A stretch of 20,713 nt of DNA. Origin: Euryarchaeota archaeon UBA250. GTDB lineage: Archaea > Thermoplasmatota > Poseidoniia > Poseidoniales > Thalassarchaeaceae. The stretch lies in NCBI GenBank assembly GCA_002504845.1, contig DATW01000060.1:1-20713 (forward strand). Direction: 5' to 3'. Below are positions 1 through 6,022 of the stretch, piece by piece (the first letter of the stretch is position 1; the number at the start of each line of letters is the position of its first letter). The notes beneath the pieces are model-generated. The model was not told the origin of the DNA. It saw nothing but the letters and a program-made list of their open reading frames with translations, and searched no databases. A program made the translations under genes and the position numbers.

Positions 1-1
1 G

Positions 2-952
2 CATTGCGCGAACTCTCTCGCAAGGCTTGAGGGCGATATCACGACTCTTGCAATATGCGGTGATGGACTTGATTCCGAAGGCGTGATGTCTCTCGTAAGA
101 GAGAAGATGGGGGATGTGAAAGTATCAATGTTGCACGTCGATCCTGCTAGGCCTTTGGATGCGCAGAATCACTCTATTTCCGAAATGGAGCCTCCTCTGA
201 GGCCTCTGCTGGAAGCATGGTCAGATTATCTGGAGGAGGGGGAATTTGGAGTCAGCCTATTGCTCGATCTCTCTCCAAGGTTGGCCCTGAAACAGCGAAT
301 GGAAGTCGAGGCCATCGTTAGAGAGCTGTTTCCTGGTGTGAACGTGATGTGGGAATGGCTAAGCCGCGGTGGCGGGAGAGTTGATCGTCTAACAATCCAC
401 ACAGGGGGCCTGGCACAGGAGGATGGTGAAGTTCGCTGTATCAGGTTGCATAGAGATGGTTCGTTTGATGTTCTTTCAGGGAGAATGGAGGCCGGTGATG
501 TCGAATGGTTGGATATTGACCCAGTCGTTGGAGAAATCTTAGCATTGATTGATCCTGTCGTGATACAGAGTGGCCTCCGTGTGGCCTATGAAATGGGTGC
601 AGGTCAAGAGGGTGAAGTCAGATGGGTGCACGATTCAGATAGGAGACCGATGGCGATACTGAATGAAGAATTACAGGTTGATTGTACTTCTAGGGCATTC
701 ACACCAATACACGGCAGAGTCGAGGAGAGAATCAAAGGATCATTAGATCTAATGATGGTCGATTCGCTGGCTGCTTCGGCCATGAGATACGGTCTTTCAA
801 AGGTTCAAATTAGATGTGCTTGTGACCCGGAAATGCATACTAAAATCATTAGTAGGCTCGATTCGATCCTTGGAGACACTGAGGGAGAAAGAGGCTTCTT
901 AGTTGATGCACCAAGTGGAAATTCACTCTTTTTATGCAAGAAAATACCATAG
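2..952 (+). CDS. Unrecognised protein, 5'-truncated by window edge
   Basis: The reading frame is open from the first bases of the window to the TAG at 950-952, giving about 316 residues. An internal GTG at 83 could be read as a start, but the frame upstream (LARLEGDITTLAICGDGLDS) looks like coding sequence, so I treat the gene as truncated. The N-terminal part (a TLAICGDG loop, then alternating hydrophobic stretches such as VKVSMLHVD and VSLLLDLS) resembles an alpha/beta fold. The C-terminal part is acidic and mixed. I see no transmembrane segment, signal peptide or metal-binding cysteine cluster. It lies immediately upstream of the S13 operon on the same strand. I do not recognise the family; a Rossmann-like enzyme is possible but unproven. 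Confidence 0.7.
   Translation, partial: HCANSLARLEGDITTLAICGDGLDSEGVMSLVREKMGDVKVSMLHVDPARPLDAQNHSISEMEPPLRPLLEAWSDYLEEGEFGVSLLLDLSPRLALKQRMEVEAIVRELFPGVNVMWEWLSRGGGRVDRLTIHTGGLAQEDGEVRCIRLHRDGSFDVLSGRMEAGDVEWLDIDPVVGEILALIDPVVIQSGLRVAYEMGAGQEGEVRWVHDSDRRPMAILNEELQVDCTSRAFTPIHGRVEERIKGSLDLMMVDSLAASAMRYGLSKVQIRCACDPEMHTKIISRLDSILGDTEGERGFLVDAPSGNSLFLCKKIP
929..936 (+). promoter_or_regulatory. Candidate TATA box for the S13 operon
   Basis: TTTTTATG lies inside the last codons of the upstream gene. A transcript starting the usual 25 or so bases downstream in archaea would begin near 958-960, exactly where the structured leader starts. The assignment rests on sequence and spacing only. Confidence 0.3.
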
Positions 953-959
953 GTGGCGA

Positions 960-1045
960 GGCCGTTCTATTCATAAAGAGCGGTCAAGTCGCAAGGCCGC
1001 TCGAGAGGGCCACTGGGCGACCAGTGAACACGGGGGAACCGGAAT
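960..1045 (+). promoter_or_regulatory. Structured 5' leader of rps13 operon with alternative hairpins
   Basis: This 86-base leader contains three inverted repeats. Stem A pairs 960-968 with 977-985 (9 bp including two G-U pairs). Stem B pairs 978-985 with 995-1002 (GAGCGGTC with GGCCGCTC, 8 bp with one G-U). A and B share 978-985 and cannot form together. Stem C is a perfect 6-bp hairpin, CACTGG at 1011-1016 and CCAGTG at 1021-1026, closed by a GCGA (GNRA) tetraloop. A GGGGG run at 1032-1036 is a weak Shine-Dalgarno candidate 9 bases before the rps13 ATG. Bacterial alpha operons carry an S4-binding leader, so an autoregulatory role is an attractive inference here. No homology to a known leader is claimed. 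Confidence 0.5.
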
Positions 1046-1513
1046 ATGGCAAAAATTGACGAAAGCCAACTAGGAGATGATTTCTCCTACATCATACGAA
1101 TAGCTGACAGCGATATTGACGGTCTAAAGCAGGTCAAGCAAGGACTAACTTCAATCAGAGGAATTGGGGAAAGAAGCGCTGAACAAATCTGCAAAATAGC
1201 TGAGGTCGATGGGGGCAAGCTCTCCGGTCATCTGGATGACAGCGAGCAAGACAAGCTTAGATCGGCGATTGATGAGTTTGCTACGATGGTTCCATGGTGG
1301 ATGGTTAACAGACAGCGAGACCTGACCACCAACGAAGATGCTCATCTAGTGTCTATGGATGTCAGACTGACCAAGGACGATGATGTTGCTCGTCTTGCAG
1401 CAACTAAGAGTTACAGGGGAATACGTCATCGAAGTGGACACAAACTGAGAGGCCAGCGTCTCCGTTCTAACGGAAGGCGCGGTGCGACACTCGGTGTCGA
1501 GAGGAAGAAGTGA
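1046..1513 (+). CDS. rps13: Small ribosomal subunit protein S13 (uS13), archaeal type
   Basis: The 155-residue protein is the usual length for archaeal S13. The N-terminal helix-two-turn-helix region is at residues 33-45 (GLTSIRGIGERSA), and the family's C-terminal rRNA-binding signature follows at about 125-146 (GIRHRSGHKLRGQR, then RSNGRRG). S13 sits in the 30S head and contacts the 50S subunit and P-site tRNA. It is the first gene of an operon with rps4 (11 bases downstream), rps11 and rpoD, the order conserved in archaea. The ATG at 1046 fits homologue N-termini. It is preceded by a structured leader rather than a strong Shine-Dalgarno, so translation may be controlled through that leader. 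Confidence 0.97.
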   Translation: MAKIDESQLGDDFSYIIRIADSDIDGLKQVKQGLTSIRGIGERSAEQICKIAEVDGGKLSGHLDDSEQDKLRSAIDEFATMVPWWMVNRQRDLTTNEDAHLVSMDVRLTKDDDVARLAATKSYRGIRHRSGHKLRGQRLRSNGRRGATLGVERKK

Positions 1514-1524
1514 GGTGTTGAAGA

Positions 1525-2196
1525 ATGGGCCATCCTAAATTTGCACGTCCGAAGACCGACCGCCCTACTCACCCATGGAAAGAGGCTCGAATAGAAGAAG
1601 AGCATCGACTGAAGGAACAATTCGGATTGAAGAAGGTCGGAGGAATGAGAGAGATATGGAGAGAGAAATCTGCTCTTCGACGACATCGAAATCAGGCTAT
1701 GAAACTGATTGGTAGAGTGGATTCTAGCGAAGGGCACTTCGCAAGAGAGAAGGGAGATCTTCTACGCTCGCTACACAACAAGGGACTGCTTCATGAGGAG
1801 TCCTCGTTGGACGATGTACTTTCCATTACAGTTGAACAGATGCTTTCAAGAAGACTCCAGTCAGTTGTTTACTTCAAGGGCTTGGCCCCTTCCATGCGCT
1901 CAGCTAGGACTCTGATCGTACACGGACACATCTCTATTGGCGATCAAAGAATGACTGTCCCTGGTTACAAGATTCTCCGAAGCGAGGAGGAGGAACTCGG
2001 ATATTCCCCAAGTTCGCCCTACATCGACCCGCAGCATGCATTCCGCAAGGAAATGGAAGAGCGTAGAATGCCGGGTTCGACGAATGAAGAAGAGGATGCT
2101 GGTAACAATGCAGAGGAAGAATTCGTGGAGCAAGTGAAGGCAGATGCTGAATCGGCTCCTACCATCGAAGATACGATTCCTAAGGAGGGAGAATGA
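1525..2196 (+). CDS. rps4: Small ribosomal subunit protein S4 (uS4), archaeal type
   Basis: A 223-residue protein beginning MGHPKFARPK, as archaeal S4 proteins do. A basic N-terminal region is followed by an S4 RNA-binding domain at about residues 108-150 (RRLQSVVYFKGLAPSMRSAR and onward to VHGHISIGDQRMTVPGYKI). S4 is a primary 16S rRNA binder that starts 30S body assembly. The C-terminal 45 residues form an acidic, low-complexity tail (runs such as EEEDAGN and EEEFVEQ), longer than the core fold needs. The stop codon overlaps the first rps11 ATG in an ATGA arrangement, which implies translational coupling. In bacteria the S4 of the equivalent operon is the autoregulator, making this protein the first candidate ligand for the leader at 960-1045. 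Confidence 0.97.
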   Translation: MGHPKFARPKTDRPTHPWKEARIEEEHRLKEQFGLKKVGGMREIWREKSALRRHRNQAMKLIGRVDSSEGHFAREKGDLLRSLHNKGLLHEESSLDDVLSITVEQMLSRRLQSVVYFKGLAPSMRSARTLIVHGHISIGDQRMTVPGYKILRSEEEELGYSPSSPYIDPQHAFRKEMEERRMPGSTNEEEDAGNNAEEEFVEQVKADAESAPTIEDTIPKEGE

Positions 2197-2576
2197 TGGG
2201 CAGGAAAGCAGTTCTCCACATATTCACGACGTACAACAACGTACTCATGACTGCGACCGATCTTACGGGTGCTGAAACTATCGGAAAGGTATCTGGAGGC
2301 ATGATTACCAAGAAAGGGAGTGACAAGAGCAGCCAATTCGCCGCCATGAGGTCGGCTGAGAGGATGGCTGAGCTTCTTTTTGAGAAGGAATTTGATCAGG
2401 TCATAGTGAAGTATAGGGGTGCAGGGGGCAATAGATCCCCAAACGCACCTGGCGCAACGGCCGCAATACGAGCACTGACCCGTGCGGGCGTCCAAGTGGC
2501 AAGAATCGAAGATGTGACTCCCATCCCAACAGATGGGACCAAGAAGAAGGGAGGACGACGTGGTCGTCGAGTATGA
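2193..2576 (+). CDS. rps11: Small ribosomal subunit protein S11 (uS11)
   Basis: The 127-residue protein matches archaeal S11: an N-terminal HIFTTYNNVLMTATDLTG strand region, the signature RSPNAPGATAAIRAL, the DVTPIPTDG loop and a basic GGRRGRRV tail. S11 lies on the 30S platform near the E-site mRNA path. Two adjacent ATG codons (2193 and 2196) follow the strong Shine-Dalgarno GGAGG at 2184-2188. The first overlaps the rps4 stop. The second gives better spacing (7 bases) and the N-terminus MGRKAVLH, so initiation may occur at either. It is the third gene of the S13 operon and lies 9 bases before rpoD. Confidence 0.97.
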   Translation: MMGRKAVLHIFTTYNNVLMTATDLTGAETIGKVSGGMITKKGSDKSSQFAAMRSAERMAELLFEKEFDQVIVKYRGAGGNRSPNAPGATAAIRALTRAGVQVARIEDVTPIPTDGTKKKGGRRGRRV

Positions 2577-2585
2577 GGTGATAGT

Positions 2586-3572
2586 ATGGTATCTGTAGAA
2601 ATTATTTCCGAGGAAGATGATCTGGTTAACGTCCTCTTCAAAGACGCTGATCGCGCACTCTTGAATGCAGTAAGGCGGAATCTAATGGCACACGTCCCCA
2701 AGATGGCCATAGACAGCGTAAGATTCCAAATGGGAACCTATGATCAATGCGTCAAGTGTGAGCATCTCAATCCAGCAGGTGTCGCTAGACGCTCAACAGG
2801 AGGGACGGGGTGTTCCAAGTGTGACGCGCCTTTCGAGAAGGAAGGAGAGGACTATGTTGTATGGGAGACCAACAGCGCAATACCAGACGAGATGATAGCC
2901 CAGAGAATGGCAATGATCCCAATTCCAACAGATACGGGAACATACTCGTTTGAGGAGGAATGTCCGGATTGCAAAGACCTAGTAGAGGAAGATAGAGGCT
3001 GCCCGACATGCAACATGATCTACACGCTTCGTGCCTTTGGATCTAAGGAAGGGAGCACTGTCACTGCTGGTGATCTTGTTTTCCTAGGAGACGATTCGGG
3101 AAGCATTCCTGAGAAGTATCGAAGCATACCGATAACAAGACTCTATGAGGGTCAGATGATGGAATTCTGGGCCACTGCGAAGATGGGATACGGCAAGGAT
3201 CACGCAAAATGGTCGCCTGTTTCAGGAGTGTCCTTCTTCCCACGACAGATTGGGGTTATCAATAACGCCAAGAAGGCCAAGACTCTCTTCGACATGGGAC
3301 TTAGAGTGGCTAAGAAGGACTTCAAAGACGGGAAGCTAGAGGACATTCTCAAGGTATTGGATCTGAAGAAGGACCTTCACAACGTTGGTTCTGGGACAGG
3401 GATGAAAGATTCGTTCGCTGACGCCATAGGGCTTGAAGATGTGGAGGGCGAATTCGTCATGACTTTCGAAACGGATGCGTCGATGAGTCCTGCTGATGCT
3501 CTAAATGCGTCCTTTGCTAAACTCTCTGAGCGCTTCGGTGCGATCAAGGACGATATTGAACACGTTCTCTGA
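2586..3572 (+). CDS. rpoD: DNA-directed RNA polymerase subunit D (Rpo3) with a cysteine-rich insertion
   Basis: A 328-residue archaeal RNAP subunit D, homologous to bacterial alpha NTD and eukaryotic Rpb3, which dimerises with subunit L to seed polymerase assembly. Typical family motifs are present: RALLNAVRRNLMAHVPKMAID at the N-terminus (residues 23-43), PDEMIAQRMAMIPIPTD (100-116), and DHAKWSPVS before the C-terminal half. The usual ECPDC...GCPTC cluster is at C126, C129, C139 and C142. Unusually, a further CxxC pair set (C55, C58, C76, C79) lies in an insertion of about 40 residues between the AIDSVRF strand and the ETNSAIPDE segment. The C-terminal half carries no cysteines, so the Fe-S cluster found in domain 3 of some archaeal subunits is absent. 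The protein is longer than most family members. The gene ends the ribosomal protein operon. Confidence 0.95.
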   Translation: MVSVEIISEEDDLVNVLFKDADRALLNAVRRNLMAHVPKMAIDSVRFQMGTYDQCVKCEHLNPAGVARRSTGGTGCSKCDAPFEKEGEDYVVWETNSAIPDEMIAQRMAMIPIPTDTGTYSFEEECPDCKDLVEEDRGCPTCNMIYTLRAFGSKEGSTVTAGDLVFLGDDSGSIPEKYRSIPITRLYEGQMMEFWATAKMGYGKDHAKWSPVSGVSFFPRQIGVINNAKKAKTLFDMGLRVAKKDFKDGKLEDILKVLDLKKDLHNVGSGTGMKDSFADAIGLEDVEGEFVMTFETDASMSPADALNASFAKLSERFGAIKDDIEHVL

Positions 3573-3618
3573 TGTGTTACCTAATCCCTTCAAGGACTGA
3601 TGCCCAGTGGGGGTCGAA

Positions 3619-4596
3619 ATGAAGCTCCCCGCGATTGGTCATGCCTCCTGTGGCGGGCATGTCACTCTATTGTTCACAGTAGAAGATGATTCTCCAGAAG
3701 CGCATCTACAAGGCAGCAGGGGCGCTGGGATATGTCTCGATACCGGTTGCGACGTTGCAGTCAAGGGATTAGTCGGAAATTGGGGCCTAGATATTCGTTT
3801 CGAAGGCCACCAAGGGAATGCTGACCTAGTTCGTGAAATTGTCGAAGTCGTTGCAGAGGACTTGCCGCAGATCAAACAAAAACACTGGACTCTGATTATT
3901 CGTAATCGCCTACCTCCATCACAGGGATTTGGGATGTCGGCTGCCCTGGCTATCGCAACTTCGAGAGCTATTCAACGTGCAATGGGGGAGGAATACGAAA
4001 TTTCTCTCAGACGGTCAATGTTGCATGCGCACGTGTGTGAAAGAAGGACTTCTTCAGGACTAGGGGATGTATTGGGGATTTCAGCGGGCGGTATCGAGAT
4101 TCGGACTTCACCTGGGTCCCCGTTCTCAGGGAGCGGTCTGCAAAGTGGGCCAGGAGTCTCAAGGGGTTGGTCTGACTCGATGGAAGTGATTCTCGTATGG
4201 CCCGATAGGGAAGGGCACCATACAAGCGAGTACATCAATGACCCTCTTTGGAAAAAGAGTATCACTCAATCAGGAGATAGGCTGCTCTCCACGCTTGAAG
4301 GAAGATGGACGGAGGACTCCTGGGTCGATTTGATATCATGTGCACGATCTTTCGTAGAAGAAAGTGGACTTTTAGATGACAGTAGTAGAATGGACCTACT
4401 CAACATGGTTGAAGATTCAATCACAAAGAGTGGCGAGGATGCAGTCGCCTCACTATGTCTTTTGGGCAGAAGCATAATCGTGACGAAGGGGCAGTTAGGA
4501 AGTGAAGTTGACTTCGAGGCCTTGATGGTCGAAATCCGTAAGACGGGGCTTGAATGCATCAAGGCGGGGATAAGCGATGCGAAACCGTATCTATGA
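3619..4596 (+). CDS. Pantoate kinase (archaeal GHMP kinase, CoA biosynthesis)
   Basis: A GHMP-superfamily kinase of the archaeal pantoate kinase group, which phosphorylates pantoate to 4-phosphopantoate in the archaeal route to coenzyme A. From the ATG at 3619 the protein is 325 residues. Motifs include the N-terminal GHASCGGHV strand-turn, GSRGAGICLDTG (residues 32-43), the ATP-binding GHMP loop LPPSQGFGMSAA (98-109) and the conserved RTSSGLGDVLG...GGIEIRTSPGSP segment (143-168). A GTG at 3607 in the same frame would add four residues. I prefer the ATG because homologues begin close to the first strand. It lies 46 bases after rpoD on the same strand. Its end overlaps the oppositely directed TPD-domain gene by 6 bases. 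Confidence 0.87.
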   Translation: MKLPAIGHASCGGHVTLLFTVEDDSPEAHLQGSRGAGICLDTGCDVAVKGLVGNWGLDIRFEGHQGNADLVREIVEVVAEDLPQIKQKHWTLIIRNRLPPSQGFGMSAALAIATSRAIQRAMGEEYEISLRRSMLHAHVCERRTSSGLGDVLGISAGGIEIRTSPGSPFSGSGLQSGPGVSRGWSDSMEVILVWPDREGHHTSEYINDPLWKKSITQSGDRLLSTLEGRWTEDSWVDLISCARSFVEESGLLDDSSRMDLLNMVEDSITKSGEDAVASLCLLGRSIIVTKGQLGSEVDFEALMVEIRKTGLECIKAGISDAKPYL

Positions 4597-5625
4597 TCTA
4601 TTATTCTCGTGAAAAGTATCCAAATCGGAGAGGTCCAATGGCGAGGAGTCGAGGAGAACGGCCCCTTTCAAATCAAGCGCTTCGCAAAAGCCATGCCTGT
4701 ACACGATAGCCCCCTGGCCATATTCTGAAACATAGCGGTCAACCTGCTTCTGAGTTTTCTTTCGGGGGAACTTCAATGCGGCGCCGAAGAAATGCTTAGC
4801 ATCTATCCATGCACATGGAATCCCATTTATTCTAACGTCGTCAAGAAGGAGGAGGTCTGGCGTAATGATTGCTCGTCCTTCACTTCTCTTCTGCTCGACC
4901 TCGAGGTCTTCTTGCTTTCTGAAACGGACGCCGATTGAGGAAAAGTATGAGCATAGAATGTGCTCGAAAACCTCAGCCGCTGTCTGCGTCTCGGATTGAT
5001 TCACTGAACTGACACGATCCGCTTCCTCTGCGAGTTGGAATTGTTCGAAATCACGTTCTTTGAGTCTGGATTTTGGAGATTTTAGAGATTCTTTGATCTT
5101 ATTCTTGGACCATCCGCGTCCGGTAAGGATGGCTCGGAATGTATTGACAGGGGGGGCATCAAAGCGCTTGGATAGAGAAAGTACAGAGTCCCCACTTTCG
5201 TATCTTCTTCGAAGTTCGTTGGAACGCCGCATCAAACGCCCATGCGAATAGACGCTTTTCTCTTGATTCAACGCGGCCCTGAGTGAGAGAGCCTGCTCCA
5301 AGGTGATGTCTAAATCGGAAATCTGTTTTGAGATCTCATCGACCCTCTCTTGAGGGAGGAACCCGAATTCCCCTGGGCGGCTGACGATATCGCCTGTCTT
5401 TCTCTGAACTGCCTTGGCCACCGCATTGACGGGCCAATCGATATCTATCTTCTGAGGAGGTGGGTCGATGCTCTCCGGGATGCCCATTGGAGATGGAGAA
5501 ATTGCGAATCTCTCAAGTGCTCTCCGGACCGCTTCAGAGTTCTGTTGACCTTTGGCCTTGGCCTTACTTGGTCCTCTCTGAGAGCGGCTTCGCCTCCGTG
5601 GCCCGCCGTCTTTCTTATCGCTCAA
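4591..5625 (-). CDS. TPD-domain nuclease, homologue of eukaryotic CDIN1/C15orf41
   Basis: A 344-residue protein with a basic, Ser/Arg-rich N-terminus (residues 1-30), helical middle regions that look like helix-turn-helix segments (about 125-185, including SVLSLSKRFDAPPVNTFRAI) and a C-terminal PD-(D/E)xK-type domain. The hallmark TPD motif is at residues 255-257 in ITPDLLLLDDVRINGIP, followed by CAWIDAKHFFG with D275 and K277. Further on, QVDRYVSEYGQGAIVYRHGF (294-313) aligns by eye with the end of the eukaryotic domain. CDIN1 is the codanin-1 partner mutated in congenital dyserythropoietic anaemia type I and is predicted to be a metal-dependent nuclease. The start is a TTG because an in-frame TGA lies two codons upstream. 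It is the last gene of the leftward leuS block, 48 bases after the DUF393 gene. Substrate is unknown. Confidence 0.83.
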   Translation of the reverse strand: MSDKKDGGPRRRSRSQRGPSKAKAKGQQNSEAVRRALERFAISPSPMGIPESIDPPPQKIDIDWPVNAVAKAVQRKTGDIVSRPGEFGFLPQERVDEISKQISDLDITLEQALSLRAALNQEKSVYSHGRLMRRSNELRRRYESGDSVLSLSKRFDAPPVNTFRAILTGRGWSKNKIKESLKSPKSRLKERDFEQFQLAEEADRVSSVNQSETQTAAEVFEHILCSYFSSIGVRFRKQEDLEVEQKRSEGRAIITPDLLLLDDVRINGIPCAWIDAKHFFGAALKFPRKKTQKQVDRYVSEYGQGAIVYRHGFCEALDLKGAVLLDSSPLDLSDLDTFHENNRS

Positions 5626-5673
5626 CGTTCATCCGTGTGGCCACCCCGACATGAACCCAGCGTACGATGCGGA

Positions 5674-6012
5674 TCATTGAGAGGCCCGGAATCTTCGTTT
5701 CGCATATGCATCATAAACAGTATCTCGGATGAATCTAGGCACAAGAAGACCGATTGAGGCCATAGGCCATGGAAACCTTAGTTGTCTGACGATCTGAAGT
5801 GCTGCGGTTGATTTCGCTGTCCATTTCCCTTCATCATCGACGAAAAAGACCGAGTCGACATCACTCAATTCAACTGGGCGCTTGTCAATGATAGCCTTCC
5901 CCTCAGGGGTTTCCTGGCCCAGGAGTGAAAGAGTGCCCTTGGAACGTTTCTCGATGAATCGGGCCCATGCAGAGCATGACTCGCAGAAATCATCGTAGAG
6001 CACGATTGCCAT
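5674..6012 (-). CDS. DCC-family thiol-disulfide oxidoreductase (DUF393)
   Basis: A 112-residue protein of the DCC/YuxK (DUF393) family. The N-terminal strand carries YDDFCESCSAWARF, with a CxxC at C10 and C13 in place of the family's usual DCxxC arrangement. The C-terminal signature RDTVYDAYAKRRFR matches the family's RDxVYDxxAxxRYR ending. The middle contains a strand pair (SVFFVDDEGKWTAKSTAALQIV) typical of the group. These thioredoxin-like proteins are presumed thiol oxidoreductases; substrates are unknown. The frame is open to 6060 inside leuS, but the ATG at 6012 has a GAGGT Shine-Dalgarno 7 bases upstream overlapping the leuS stop, so I start there, giving a 10-base gap and probable translational coupling to leuS. 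Confidence 0.86.
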   Translation of the reverse strand: MAIVLYDDFCESCSAWARFIEKRSKGTLSLLGQETPEGKAIIDKRPVELSDVDSVFFVDDEGKWTAKSTAALQIVRQLRFPWPMASIGLLVPRFIRDTVYDAYAKRRFRASQ

Positions 6013-6022
6013 TTCACTGACC

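Noticed and set aside
960..1045. Possible tRNA before rps13
   Set aside because: The hairpins do not form a cloverleaf and there is no T-loop consensus or matching acceptor stem.
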